From Duganella dendranthematis (GTDB taxonomy: Bacteria > Pseudomonadota > Gammaproteobacteria > Burkholderiales > Burkholderiaceae_D), in assembly GCF_012849375.1 (NCBI RefSeq), contig NZ_CP051684.1:2666001-2730000 (forward strand): 64,000 nt of DNA, written 5' to 3'. Under the pieces are notes generated by a model, which saw nothing but the letters and a program-made list of their open reading frames with translations, ran no database searches and had not been told where the DNA came from. This document shows positions 26,131-35,353 of this stretch, piece after piece. Position numbers and translations under genes: made by a program. How positions within the stretch are numbered: position 1 is the first letter of the stretch; each line of letters starts with the position of its first letter.

Positions 26131-26895
26131 TTATTTCACCTCTTTCCAGAACGACGCATTCAAGCGCCATGCCAGGAAGGCGAACAGGGCCATAAACAAT
26201 ACCACCACGGCACCTAATTTTTTGCGGGTCTGCGCAGCAGGCTCCGCCATCCACTCCATGTAGCCGACCAGGTCGGCCACGGCGGTGTCAAATTCCAACT
26301 TTTGCAGTTTACCCGGAGTGACCTGCTCAAATCCAGCAAACTGATGAATCATTTTGCCGTGTTCGTGCGGATCGGGTACTTCTTTCATAACCACTTTCTG
26401 TACGCCTTGCAGTTCCCACAACACATGCGGCATCGCCACATTGTTGACCACCAGGTTGTTCCAGCCGGTCGGGCGGGTGGTGTCCTGGTAGAAGGTGCGC
26501 AAATACGTGTACAGATAGTCGCTGCCGCTGCCGGCGCCCGAGGCCTTGGCGCGCTGGATCACCGATAAATCCGGCGGTACCACGCCAAACCAGGCTTTGG
26601 CGTCGGCCGGCTTCATGGTGGTGGTCATCATTTCCCCCACCTTGTCGCCGGTAAACAGCAGATTGGCCTTGATTTGCTCCTCGCTCAAGCCCAGGTCTTT
26701 CAGGCGGTTGTAGCGCATCGAGGACGCATTATGACAGTTTAAGCAGTAATTGACGAACAGTTTGGCGCCGTGCTGCAGCGCCGCCATGTTATTCGAGCGG
26801 TCCGGCGCCTTGTCGAGCGCCACGCCGCCTTCATTGGCCAGCGACAGGCCGGGCAAGAGTGCCAGAATGGCAAGCAATCGTTTCGGGAAGTTCAT
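26131..26895 (-). CDS. petC: Cytochrome c1 of the bc1 complex
   Basis: A 254-residue periplasmic heme protein with a signal peptide (ending SLA-NE), one CLNCH heme-binding motif near residue 52, and a C-terminal membrane anchor (about 225-245). It passes electrons from the Rieske centre to soluble cytochrome c. AAGGA precedes the ATG. It lies 27 bases after cytochrome b. Confidence 0.96.
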   Translation of the reverse strand: MNFPKRLLAILALLPGLSLANEGGVALDKAPDRSNNMAALQHGAKLFVNYCLNCHNASSMRYNRLKDLGLSEEQIKANLLFTGDKVGEMMTTTMKPADAKAWFGVVPPDLSVIQRAKASGAGSGSDYLYTYLRTFYQDTTRPTGWNNLVVNNVAMPHVLWELQGVQKVVMKEVPDPHEHGKMIHQFAGFEQVTPGKLQKLEFDTAVADLVGYMEWMAEPAAQTRKKLGAVVVLFMALFAFLAWRLNASFWKEVK

Positions 26896-26922
26896 GTGTT
26901 GTCCTTTTGAGTACTTTGGCGG

Positions 26923-28332
26923 TCAGTGGGCGTGGAAGACCACGCGGTCCGGAACCTTCTTGAACGTGCCCATGGCGCTCCACCATGGCATGAACAGGAA
27001 GAAGCTAAAGTACAGCAGGGTGCACACTTGCGAAACAATCGTGCGGCCGTCGGTCGGCGGCAGCGTGCCGAGGTAGCCCAGGGTCAGGAACGACAGGAAG
27101 AACACGGCGTACACATACTTGTGCCAGCTCGGGCGGTAGCGGATCGACTTGACCGGCGATTTGTCCAGCCACGGCAGGAAGGCCAGGATCACCACCGACG
27201 AGCCGAAGAACACCACGCCCCAGAACTTGGCGTCCAGCACTTGCGGCAGCATGCCGACGATGGCCAGCAGCGCAATCACGGCGATGATGATCTTGGTGAG
27301 GCTGGCCAGGCGCGATTTGAGCCAGACGAACACCACGTAGGCGGCCACGAAGAACATCAGCACCCACATGAAGTCGGCGGTGGTGGCGCGCAGCACCGAG
27401 TAGAACGCGGTGAAGTACCAGGTCGGCGCGATGTGCAGCGGGGTCTTCAGCGAGTCGCCCGGCAGGAAGTTGTTGTACTCCAGGAAGTAGCCGCCCATTT
27501 CCGGCGCGAAGAACACCACCGCGCTGAAGATCAGCAGGAACACCGAAACGCCGAACAGGTCGTGCACCGTGTAGTACGGGTGCGACGGGATCGAGTCGAC
27601 CGGGTGGCCGTCCGGGCCCAGGTTTTCTTTGACTTCGATGCCGTCCGGGTTGCTGGAACCGATTTCGTGCAGCGCGATCAGGTGCGCCGCCACCAGGCCC
27701 AGCAGCACCAGCGGGATGGCGATCACGTGGAAGGCGAAGAAGCGGTTCAGCGTGGCGTCGGACACCACGTAGTCGCCGCGGATCCACAGTGACAGGTCGG
27801 GGCCGATGAACGGGATGGCGCCGAACAGGTTGACGATCACCTGCGCGCCCCAGTACGACATCTGGCCCCATGGCAGCAGGTAGCCGAAGAACGCTTCGGC
27901 CATCAGACACAGGAAGATGGCGAAACCGAACAGCCAGATCAGCTCACGGGGCTTGCGGTACGAGCCGTACAGCAGGCCGCGCGTCATGTGCAGGTAGATG
28001 ATGATGAAGAACGACGAGGCGCCGGTCGAGTGCATATAGCGCACCAGCCAGCCCCACGGCACCTCGCGCATGATGTATTCGACCGAGCCGAAGGCCAGGT
28101 TGGCGTCCGGCTTGTAGTGCATGGTCAGGAAGATGCCGGTGACGATTTGCAGCACCAGCACCAGCATCGCCAGCGAGCCGAAGATGTACCAGAAATTGAA
28201 GTTTTTTGGGGCGTAGTATTTGCCCCATTGATCATTCCACAGCTTGGTCAGCGGAAAGCGGTCGTCGACCCAGCCCAGCGCTTTTTGCGCTGCCGGCGCG
28301 TCGGCCGGGAATTTTGTCTCCTTGAATGCCAT
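26923..28332 (-). CDS. petB: Cytochrome b of the bc1 complex
   Basis: A 469-residue polytopic protein carrying both b hemes and the quinol sites. Family marks include [30 protein letters not shown] and the PEWY-equivalent region, here APTWYF. It is longer than mitochondrial cytochrome b because of an extended C-terminal part with additional hydrophobic segments. The start lies 1 base after the stop of petA (TAA-G-ATG). Confidence 0.96.
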   Translation of the reverse strand: MAFKETKFPADAPAAQKALGWVDDRFPLTKLWNDQWGKYYAPKNFNFWYIFGSLAMLVLVLQIVTGIFLTMHYKPDANLAFGSVEYIMREVPWGWLVRYMHSTGASSFFIIIYLHMTRGLLYGSYRKPRELIWLFGFAIFLCLMAEAFFGYLLPWGQMSYWGAQVIVNLFGAIPFIGPDLSLWIRGDYVVSDATLNRFFAFHVIAIPLVLLGLVAAHLIALHEIGSSNPDGIEVKENLGPDGHPVDSIPSHPYYTVHDLFGVSVFLLIFSAVVFFAPEMGGYFLEYNNFLPGDSLKTPLHIAPTWYFTAFYSVLRATTADFMWVLMFFVAAYVVFVWLKSRLASLTKIIIAVIALLAIVGMLPQVLDAKFWGVVFFGSSVVILAFLPWLDKSPVKSIRYRPSWHKYVYAVFFLSFLTLGYLGTLPPTDGRTIVSQVCTLLYFSFFLFMPWWSAMGTFKKVPDRVVFHAH

Positions 28333-28333
28333 C

Positions 28334-28942
28334 TTATGCCTCGCCTTTCTCGTCTTTACCGATGACCAGCTTGGTGTCGCTCAAAAACATATAGCGCGGG
28401 ACTTGCAGATTGTCCGGCGCCGGTTTGTTCTTAAATACACGGCCAGCCATGTCGAAAGTCGAGCCATGGCAAGGGCAGAGGAAGCCGCCTTCCCAGTCGT
28501 CCGGCAGCGAGGGCTGCGGGCCGGGCGTGAATTTGGACGAGGGAGAACAGCCCAGATGGGTACAGATGCCGACCGCCACCATGAGCTCGGGCTTGCGCGA
28601 GCGCCATTCGTTGCGGGCGTATTCGGGGGTGAATTCGTCGGGGTTGCGCTTGGACTCGGCGTCGGCGACCTTGCCGTCGGTCTTTTTGAGCGACGCGATC
28701 ATTTCCGGCGTGCGCTTGATGATCCAGACCGGCTTGCCGCGCCATTCGACGGTTTTCATTTCGCCGGCGTTGAGGGTGGAAATATCCACTTCGACCGGTG
28801 CGCCGGCGGCTTTCGCGCGCTCCGACGGCTGGAAGGTGCTTACCAATGCTCCGGCGGTGGCCAGACCTACGACACCGCCTGCCGCGCCGGTCGCAACCAG
28901 CAATCCGCGACGGCCTGAATCGACCTGCTTTTCGTTACTCAT
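28334..28942 (-). CDS. petA: Rieske iron-sulfur subunit of the bc1 complex
   Basis: A 202-residue protein. The N-terminal segment with [10 protein letters not shown] is a Tat-type signal that stays as membrane anchor. The 2Fe-2S ligands are in CTHLGC and CPCHGS. It takes the first electron from quinol. First gene of petABC. Confidence 0.96.
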   Translation of the reverse strand: MSNEKQVDSGRRGLLVATGAAGGVVGLATAGALVSTFQPSERAKAAGAPVEVDISTLNAGEMKTVEWRGKPVWIIKRTPEMIASLKKTDGKVADAESKRNPDEFTPEYARNEWRSRKPELMVAVGICTHLGCSPSSKFTPGPQPSLPDDWEGGFLCPCHGSTFDMAGRVFKNKPAPDNLQVPRYMFLSDTKLVIGKDEKGEA

Positions 28943-29286
28943 ACAAACCCCAATCAGTCAAAGTGCGAACAAAATCTCGAGAACTGTGTACAAACCTGAA
29001 GCTGAAAACTGGATAGCACGAAATCCCGCAACCTTACCTGAGAAGGTATGCGTGATGCAACTCTTTACACCAACGTTGCTCGAATCCCAAGTTTAGCCAG
29101 ATTAAACGCCGTTCCCGCTGCGATGATAGAGGCTGGGGGTATGAGCCGAAATTGATGTAGGTCAATTTATAGCGTAATTCGGCTTGCAAATGCGTAAACG
29201 ACAAGCGTGTTTGGAATCCAATTGAAAAAATAGTATGATCCAAGCGCAGTTTTGTTCACAATTGACCACACAGCGAGGATAAAAAA
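28943..29286. other. 344-bp divergent intergenic region (petA / mscL)
   Basis: No gene is supported; the open minus-strand frame in it has no ribosome site and no family likeness. It should hold the petA promoter on the minus strand (none recognised with confidence) and the mscL promoter at 29211-29239 on the plus strand. Confidence 0.5.
29211..29239 (+). promoter_or_regulatory. Sigma-70-type promoter of mscL
   Basis: TTGGAA (29211-29216), a 17-base spacer and TATGAT (29234-29239) match the consensus well. Transcription would start about 40 bases before the mscL ATG. Confidence 0.6.
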
Positions 29287-29724
29287 ATGTCAATGATGAA
29301 GGAATTCAAAGAATTCGCAATGAAGGGCAATGTGGTCGATCTGGCGGTCGGCGTGATCATCGGCGGCGCCTTCGGCAAGATCGTCGACTCGCTGGTGGCC
29401 GACATCATCATGCCGCCGATCGGCAAACTGTTCGGCGGACTGGACTTTGCCAACTACTACATTCCGCTGAACGGCCAGGCCGCTACCTTGAGCCTGGCGG
29501 AAGCGAAGAAACTGGGCGCCGTGTTCGCCTACGGGAATTTTGCTACTATCCTGTTGAACTTTATCATCCTGGCGTTTGTGATCTTCCAGATGGTGCGCAT
29601 CATGAACAAGGCGCGCAACCTGGGCATCAAGCGCGACGAGGCGGCCGCGGCCGCCGTACCGCCGCCGCCACCGCCGGAAGATATCGTGCTGCTGCGCGAA
29701 ATTCGCGATTCCCTGAAAAAATAA
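29287..29724 (+). CDS. mscL: Large-conductance mechanosensitive channel
   Basis: A 145-residue inner-membrane channel that opens under hypo-osmotic stress. It has the N-terminal amphipathic helix ([20 protein letters not shown]), TM1 with [12 protein letters not shown]2 around residues 80-100 and a C-terminal helix after a Pro-rich run. GAGGAT precedes the start. It is followed after 36 bases by the DegS-like protease. Confidence 0.97.
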   Translation: MSMMKEFKEFAMKGNVVDLAVGVIIGGAFGKIVDSLVADIIMPPIGKLFGGLDFANYYIPLNGQAATLSLAEAKKLGAVFAYGNFATILLNFIILAFVIFQMVRIMNKARNLGIKRDEAAAAAVPPPPPPEDIVLLREIRDSLKK

Positions 29725-29760
29725 TTGAAAGCCGCCTCCCGAGCGGCAGGCTGGACTACG

Positions 29761-30924
29761 ATGCGACGACTCTGGTTATTGTTTGCGCAAACGGTGACCG
29801 TCGTATTGGCACTGTATTTCGTCTACACGGCGGTGGGCCGCGAGCGCCCGGCGCCGGTGCGCGTGCAGCAAATGGGCAGCACCGACCATCCGGCGGCGAT
29901 GCTGGAGGCCGGGCCGTCCAAGCCGCCGCTGTCGGCCGGTGGCTCGTACCGGGCGGCGGCGGCGCGCGCCATGCCGGCGGTGGTCAACATCATCACCAGC
30001 AAGGCGCCCAAGCGCGGCAAGCATCCGCTGCTGCGCGATCCCTTCTTCAAGAAATTCTTCGACAACCGCGACCGGGACGATGACGACGAGGAGTCCAGCC
30101 TTGGCTCGGGCGTGATCGTGTCGGCGCAGGGCTACATCCTGACCAACAACCACGTGGTCGAGGGCGCCGACGAAATCGAGGTGGTGCTGGCCGATGGCCG
30201 CAAGGCTGCCGCCAAGCTGGTCGGCACCGATCCGGAGACCGACCTGGCCGTCATCAAGATCACGCTCGACAAGCTGCCGGTGATCGTGCTGGGCCAGGCC
30301 GAGCAGGCCCAGGTGGGCGATGTGGTGCTGGCCATCGGCAATCCGTTCGGCGTCGGCCAGACGGTCACCATGGGCATCATTTCCGCGCTGGGCCGCAACA
30401 ACCTGCACATCAACCACTTCGAGAATTTTATTCAGACCGACGCCGCGATCAACTTCGGCAACTCGGGCGGCGCGCTGGTCGATGCCGGCGGCAACCTGCT
30501 GGGCATCAATTCGGCGATTTATTCGCAGACCGGCGGCTCGGTGGGGATTGGCTTTGCGATTCCGGTGTCGACCGCCAAGAACGTGATGGAAGCCATTATC
30601 AAGACCGGCCACGTGGTGCGCGGCTGGATCGGCGTGGAAAGCCAGGAAATCACGCCCGAGCTGGCCGCCAGTTTCGGCCTGCAGCGCCAGAGCGGCGCCA
30701 TCATCGCCGGCGTGGTGCGCAACGGCCCGGCCGACAAGGGCGGCATCCGCCCCGGCGACATCCTGCTGTCGGTGGACGGCAAGCCGGTGGCCGACACCAA
30801 CAGCATGCTCAATCTCATCGCTCAGCTGGCGCCGGGCGGAAAAGCTAAAATGACGGTCCTGCGCAAGAGCAAAGAAACCACGCTCGACATCACGGTCGGC
30901 AAGCGCCCGCCCAATACGAAATAA
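29761..30924 (+). CDS. DegS/HtrA-like membrane-anchored serine protease, one PDZ domain
   Basis: A 387-residue periplasmic protease anchored by one N-terminal helix (residues 4-25). The trypsin-like triad is H131 (TNNHVVEG), D161 (ETDLAVI) and S235 (GNSGGAL). A single PDZ domain occupies about 280-385. The one-PDZ layout matches DegS/AlgW, the sensors that cut the anti-sigma factor RseA/MucA, more than DegP/DegQ. No rseA is nearby. A highly acidic DRDDDDEE loop lies before the protease domain. The start at 29761 puts the membrane helix at the N-terminus; a TTG at 29725 is the only longer option. Confidence 0.9.
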   Translation: MRRLWLLFAQTVTVVLALYFVYTAVGRERPAPVRVQQMGSTDHPAAMLEAGPSKPPLSAGGSYRAAAARAMPAVVNIITSKAPKRGKHPLLRDPFFKKFFDNRDRDDDDEESSLGSGVIVSAQGYILTNNHVVEGADEIEVVLADGRKAAAKLVGTDPETDLAVIKITLDKLPVIVLGQAEQAQVGDVVLAIGNPFGVGQTVTMGIISALGRNNLHINHFENFIQTDAAINFGNSGGALVDAGGNLLGINSAIYSQTGGSVGIGFAIPVSTAKNVMEAIIKTGHVVRGWIGVESQEITPELAASFGLQRQSGAIIAGVVRNGPADKGGIRPGDILLSVDGKPVADTNSMLNLIAQLAPGGKAKMTVLRKSKETTLDITVGKRPPNTK

Positions 30925-30932
30925 GGACTGTA

Positions 30933-31625
30933 ATGCATCTGCGTGACCTGACCCAATACCTGCGCGAGCTGGCGGACAACAACAACCGTCCGTGGTTCAT
31001 CATGAACAAGCCGCGCTATGACATCCTGCGCGAAGAATTCCTGGACGTGGTGACGCAAATGATTGCCGAGCTGGGCAAGTTTGACCCGCAGGTCAAGTTC
31101 AGCAATCCGAAGAAGGCGATGTTCCGCATCAACCGCGACGTGCGCTTTGCGCATGACAAGAGCCCGTACAAGACGCGGTTTTCGGCGGCGGTGGCGCCCA
31201 ACGACATGCGCCGTCCGAGCAAGGCCGGCGGGCCGACCTACTACATGCAGATCGACGGCAGCGGCCGTATGCTGTTCGGCGCCGGCGAATACATGCCGCC
31301 GCCGCACCGGCTCAAAGCGCTGCGCCAGCATATGGTGGAGGACGCGGCCGGCTTTCGCAAGGTGCTGAAGAACAAGAAGCTGGTGGCGACGTTTGGCGAC
31401 ATCCAGAACGAAGGCAAGCTGATGCGTCCGCCCAAGGGTTTCGATCCGGAGCATGAGCACATCGAGTACATCAAGCTGAAGAGTTTTTTCATCTGGACCG
31501 AGATCGACCTGCCGCTGAACCAGCCGGAAAAGCTGGTCCCCATCCTGGCCGCCGGCCTCAAGGACGCCTACCCGCTGGTGCAGTGGATGCGCGAGGCGAA
31601 GGAAGAGCCGGTCGAAGAAGCGTAA
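30933..31625 (+). CDS. DUF2461 (TIGR02453) family protein
   Basis: A 230-residue soluble protein matching the DUF2461 pattern: DLTQYLRELADNNNRPWF at the start, then FRINRDVRFAHDKSPYKT and YYMQIDGSGRM. Function in the family is unknown. AAGGA lies before the ATG, 8 bases after the protease gene, so it is probably cotranscribed with mscL and the protease. Confidence 0.9.
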   Translation: MHLRDLTQYLRELADNNNRPWFIMNKPRYDILREEFLDVVTQMIAELGKFDPQVKFSNPKKAMFRINRDVRFAHDKSPYKTRFSAAVAPNDMRRPSKAGGPTYYMQIDGSGRMLFGAGEYMPPPHRLKALRQHMVEDAAGFRKVLKNKKLVATFGDIQNEGKLMRPPKGFDPEHEHIEYIKLKSFFIWTEIDLPLNQPEKLVPILAAGLKDAYPLVQWMREAKEEPVEEA

Positions 31626-32651
31626 TTACTCGCCGCGCGGGTCGCGCGACAGCAGGCGCGCCACCATGGCTTGCGGCTGGTCGCCGTCGAACAGCACGCC
31701 GGCCACCGCGTTGGTGATCGGCATCTCGACACCCAGCCTGGCCGCCAGTTCGCGTACCGCCTTGGCGCATGGCACGCCTTCGGCCACGTGGCCCAGTTCC
31801 TGCACGATCACGTCCAGCGCCTTGCCTTGCGCCAGCCCCAGGCCGACGCGGCGGTTGCGCGACAGGTCGCCGGTGCAGGTCAGGATCAGGTCGCCCATGC
31901 CGGTCAGGCCCATAAAGGTCTCATTCTTGCCGCCCAGCGCGACGCCCAGACGGGTGATTTCCGCCAGCCCGCGCGTGATCAGCGCCGCGCGCGCATTCAG
32001 GCCCAGGCCCAGGCCATCGGCGGCGCCGGTGGCGATCGCCAGCACGTTCTTGACCGCGCCGCCCACTTCCACGCCGACCAGGTCGTCGCTGGAGTAGACC
32101 CGCATATTGCCGCCATGCGCGGTATCCACTACGCAGGCGCGCAGTTCGGCCGATTCGGACGCGATCGTCAGCGCGCACGGCAGGCCCTTGGCCACTTCCT
32201 GCGCAAACGACGGTCCGGACAGCGCACCGCCCGCCACCGCATCGCCCAGCACTTCGCGGACGATCTGGTGCGGCAGCAGGCCTGTGTCGTATTCAAAGCC
32301 CTTGCACAGCCACACCACATTCGGGATGGGGCGGCCCTTGAGCGACTGCAACAGCGGCCGCAGGCCGGCCACCGGGCAGGCGGCGATCAGCAGGCTGCCG
32401 GGCTCGGCCACATGGGCCAGCGCGGCGTCGAAATCGGCCGCCACCTGCAGCCGTTCGGGGAAGGTGTAGCCGGGCAGATAGTTGCTTTCGCGCGCGGCCG
32501 CCATGGTTTGCAGCGCGGCCGCATTGCGGCCCCACAGCAGCACGTCGTGACGCTGGGCGAGCGCCATGGCCACGGCCGTGCCCCAGGCGCCTGCGCCGAG
32601 CACGCTCACCTTGCGGGACGCACCCGCATGTTTGCTAGTCTTTTCTTGCAT
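31626..32651 (-). CDS. gpsA: NAD(P)-dependent glycerol-3-phosphate dehydrogenase
   Basis: A 341-residue cytosolic enzyme reducing dihydroxyacetone phosphate to sn-glycerol 3-phosphate for phospholipid synthesis. The Rossmann motif [12 protein letters not shown] is at about residues 18-29, the catalytic-Lys region is [12 protein letters not shown] and the substrate loop is [13 protein letters not shown]. Convergent with the DUF2461 gene, with no gap. Confidence 0.96.
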   Translation of the reverse strand: MQEKTSKHAGASRKVSVLGAGAWGTAVAMALAQRHDVLLWGRNAAALQTMAAARESNYLPGYTFPERLQVAADFDAALAHVAEPGSLLIAACPVAGLRPLLQSLKGRPIPNVVWLCKGFEYDTGLLPHQIVREVLGDAVAGGALSGPSFAQEVAKGLPCALTIASESAELRACVVDTAHGGNMRVYSSDDLVGVEVGGAVKNVLAIATGAADGLGLGLNARAALITRGLAEITRLGVALGGKNETFMGLTGMGDLILTCTGDLSRNRRVGLGLAQGKALDVIVQELGHVAEGVPCAKAVRELAARLGVEMPITNAVAGVLFDGDQPQAMVARLLSRDPRGE

Positions 32652-32691
32652 GGGATCTCATTCGGCGCGTGGGATAGCACCGCTACGGCAA

Positions 32692-33135
32692 TTATATGCC
32701 CCAGACTTCCGATTGTTTGACGTATCCGATCAGGCCGTCACGATGACGCACCTTGATCCAGCCGCCGGCCGCCGTTTCCGACAGTTCCAGCAGCACGCCC
32801 TTGTCGGCGGTGAACACCGCTGCGGCGGCGTCATCCGGTGTGGCGCGGATTTTCAGGTTGGCGCTGCGCACGATGACGTTGCGCTTGGCGCTCAGGCCCT
32901 TGGCTTCGGTCCACGCCAGTTCGCCGTTGACGTCGCGCACTTTGAGCCATTCGCCATAGGCCAGCACCACTTCCAGCGGGGCGCCACGCGGCACCACGAA
33001 CAGCTTGCCGCCCTTGGTCGAGGGCGCGTCGTATAGGATCACGGGATTGGCGCCCACCGTCTTGAAGTCGTATGCCTGGCTGCCGGCTGCGGCCAGCGTC
33101 ATGGACAGAGCAGCGATCCAACGGGGAAATGTCAT
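32692..33135 (-). CDS. Exported protein with two bacterial SH3 domains
   Basis: A 147-residue protein: signal peptide (ending GSQA-YD) and two SH3b repeats (about 25-80 and 85-145), marked by VILYDAPSTKGGKL and LKIRATPDDAAA. Bacterial SH3 domains often contact peptidoglycan. Common beside gpsA and secB in betaproteobacteria; role unknown. Confidence 0.88.
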   Translation of the reverse strand: MTFPRWIAALSMTLAAAGSQAYDFKTVGANPVILYDAPSTKGGKLFVVPRGAPLEVVLAYGEWLKVRDVNGELAWTEAKGLSAKRNVIVRSANLKIRATPDDAAAAVFTADKGVLLELSETAAGGWIKVRHRDGLIGYVKQSEVWGI

Positions 33136-33216
33136 GGCTTACCTTGAGAGATGAAACGACCGCCGGACGCGTGCCCGGCGGCGGTGATGCAGATGCTGCG
33201 GAGTGTTGCGAACAGC

Positions 33217-33690
33217 TTAGTGGGTCGCGTCAGCGGCTGGCGCCTGGGCGGCAGCTTCAGCGATGGCTTGCTGGCGCTGCTGGTAGAACACTTCGAAGTT
33301 GATCTCAGCCAGGTGCACTGGCGGGAAGCCGGCGCGGGTGATGGTGTCGGCGATGTTGGCGCGCAGGTACGGGTACACGATGTTCGGGCAGCCGATGCCC
33401 AGCAGTGGGTCCAGCTGTTCGGCTGGAATGTTGCGGGCTTCAAAGATACCGGCTTGCTTGCCTTCTACCAGGAAAGCGACTTTGTCTTTGACTTTGGCGG
33501 TGACGGTGATGGTCACGGTCGATTCGAAGATGCCGTCAGCCAGCGGCTCGGCGCCCACGTCCAGCGCGACTTCGATGGTCGGCGCTTCTTGTTCCAGGAA
33601 GATGCCTGGCGAGTTCGGTTGTTCCAGCGACAGGTCTTTCAGGTAGACGCGTTGGATTTGGAATACTGGTTGCAGATTTTCTTCAGACAT
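33217..33690 (-). CDS. secB: Protein-export chaperone SecB
   Basis: A 157-residue tetrameric chaperone that holds preproteins unfolded for SecA. It begins [20 protein letters not shown] and contains [19 protein letters not shown]. The ATG at 33690 fits the family; an upstream in-frame TTG-like start at 33714 does not. A palindrome AAAACCA-TTA-TGGTTTT at 33774-33790 lies between grxC and secB. Confidence 0.97.
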   Translation of the reverse strand: MSEENLQPVFQIQRVYLKDLSLEQPNSPGIFLEQEAPTIEVALDVGAEPLADGIFESTVTITVTAKVKDKVAFLVEGKQAGIFEARNIPAEQLDPLLGIGCPNIVYPYLRANIADTITRAGFPPVHLAEINFEVFYQQRQQAIAEAAAQAPAADATH

Positions 33691-33827
33691 GGAACGCTTT
33701 CGTTGTAGTTTCAATGATGTTTGCTTGGCATGGCAAGAAGACAGCTCAAATCAAACGCGAGGGCAATTGTATCAAAACCATTATGGTTTTAAAGGGTTTC
33801 GCGCCCCGCGTTGTATTATGAGGTGCA

Positions 33828-34088
33828 TTAGCCATTTAACAAGGGGGACAATCCGCCCGCTTGATCCAGCGCATACAAGTCGTCGAAACCGCCGACATGG
33901 GTGTCGCCGATGTAAATTTGCGGCACGGTGCGGCGGCCGGTCTTTTGCATCATCGTCATGCGTTGTTCCGGATCGAGGTCGACCCGGATCTTTTTGAGGC
34001 CGGTCACACCCTTGGATTCCAGCAGGCGTTCGGCGCGGGTGCAGTACGGGCACACGGCGGTGGTGTACATGATCACTTCGGCAGTCAT
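33828..34088 (-). CDS. grxC: Glutaredoxin 3
   Basis: An 86-residue glutaredoxin with redox site C13-P-Y-C16 and the glutathione-binding TVPQIYIGD and GGFDDL motifs. It reduces disulfides with glutathione. It lies between the rhodanese-like gene and secB, all in the same direction. Confidence 0.97.
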   Translation of the reverse strand: MTAEVIMYTTAVCPYCTRAERLLESKGVTGLKKIRVDLDPEQRMTMMQKTGRRTVPQIYIGDTHVGGFDDLYALDQAGGLSPLLNG

Positions 34089-34103
34089 GATGGTTTCCTC
34101 CAG

Positions 34104-34505
34104 TTATTTGGCCAGTGGCAGGCCGGCTTTTTGCCATGCAGCAACGCCACCTTCCAGGTTAACGACATCGGCAAAGCCGGCTTTGCCCAGCTTGGCGGCG
34201 GCGGCCGAGGCGCGCGCGTCGCTCTTGCCGACCACGATCAGGCTGCGGCTTTTGAACTTGTCCAGCTCCGGCAGGCGCTTGTCGAGGTCCGCTAGCGGGA
34301 TATTCTTGGCGTCCGGCAAGTGGCCATCGGCATAGTCCTTGGCATCGCGCACATCCAAGATGGTGGTCTTGCCGCGATTAATCAACATGGTAATGTCTTG
34401 CGGCGTGCCGCGCTTGCCGCGCACGGTAAGTGCCGGCCACAGCAGTGCGCCGCCGGAAATCAGCACGATGGCGATCAGGAAAATATTGTCAATGAAGAAT
34501 TTCAC
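34104..34505 (-). CDS. Membrane-anchored rhodanese-like protein lacking the catalytic Cys
   Basis: A 133-residue protein with one N-terminal membrane helix (residues 5-25) and a rhodanese domain (TTILDVRDAKDYADGHLPDA). The loop that normally carries the catalytic Cys reads IVVGKSDARAS, so Cys is replaced by Gly and sulfur transfer is not expected. Such inactive rhodaneses may bind partners. The gene is 15 bases upstream of grxC and divergent from gpmA. Confidence 0.9.
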   Translation of the reverse strand: MKFFIDNIFLIAIVLISGGALLWPALTVRGKRGTPQDITMLINRGKTTILDVRDAKDYADGHLPDAKNIPLADLDKRLPELDKFKSRSLIVVGKSDARASAAAAKLGKAGFADVVNLEGGVAAWQKAGLPLAK

Positions 34506-34605
34506 AGGATTCCAATGGTTGAACTTAATCTGCGCATTATAAAATAGAAGACGTTACAGTACTCATTGCACCGGTTTTCCACCTTTTCTTGAAAAGATAG
34601 TCCAC

Positions 34606-35352
34606 ATGTACAAAATCGTTTTCATGCGCCATGGCGAATCCACCTGGAACCTGTCGAACCGCTTTACCGGCTGGACCGACGTTGACCTGACCGAAAAAGG
34701 CATCAACGAAGCCAAAAACGCCGGCAAGCTGCTGAAAGAGGGCGGCTACACCTTTGACCTGGCCTACACCTCGGTGCTGAAGCGCGCCGTACGCACGCTG
34801 TGGCTGGCGCTGGACGAAATGGACATGATGTATCTGCCGATCAAGAACGACTGGCGCCTCAACGAGCGCCACTACGGCGCCCTGCAAGGCCTGGACAAGG
34901 GCGAGACCGCCGCCAAGTACGGCGACGAGCAGGTGCTGGTCTGGCGCCGCAGCTACGACACGCCGCCGCCGGCGCTGGACGCCAGCGACGACCGCGCCTC
35001 GTTCAACGACCCGCGTTACGCCGGCTTGTCGAAAGAGCAAATCCCGCTGACCGAGTGCCTGAAGGACACGGTGGCCCGCGTGGTGCCGGTATGGGATGAG
35101 GAAATCGCCCCGGCCATCCGCGCCGGCAAGAAAATCATCATCTCGGCCCACGGCAACAGCCTGCGCGCGCTGATCAAGATGCTGGACGGCATCAGCGACA
35201 ACGATATCGTCGGCCTCAACATCCCGAACGGCACGCCGCTGGTGTACGAGCTGGACGAGAACCTGAAACCGATCCGCCACTACTATCTGGGTGACGCCGA
35301 CGCCATCGCCGCCGCGCAAGCCGCCGTCGCCAACCAGGGTAAGGCCAAGTAA
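34606..35352 (+). CDS. gpmA: 2,3-bisphosphoglycerate-dependent phosphoglycerate mutase
   Basis: A 248-residue glycolytic enzyme. The phosphorylated His9 is in MRHGES, the second His is in ISAHGNS, and [11 protein letters not shown] is the family core. It interconverts 3- and 2-phosphoglycerate. Candidate promoter TTGAAC with TAAAAT upstream has a short 15-base spacer. Confidence 0.97.
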   Translation: MYKIVFMRHGESTWNLSNRFTGWTDVDLTEKGINEAKNAGKLLKEGGYTFDLAYTSVLKRAVRTLWLALDEMDMMYLPIKNDWRLNERHYGALQGLDKGETAAKYGDEQVLVWRRSYDTPPPALDASDDRASFNDPRYAGLSKEQIPLTECLKDTVARVVPVWDEEIAPAIRAGKKIIISAHGNSLRALIKMLDGISDNDIVGLNIPNGTPLVYELDENLKPIRHYYLGDADAIAAAQAAVANQGKAK

Positions 35353-35353
35353 T

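Noticed and set aside
33774..33790. AAAACCA-TTA-TGGTTTT as a terminator between grxC and secB
   Set aside because: The stem is AT-rich with a 3-base loop and lacks a clear U-tract on the minus strand, so it is only mentioned as a palindrome.
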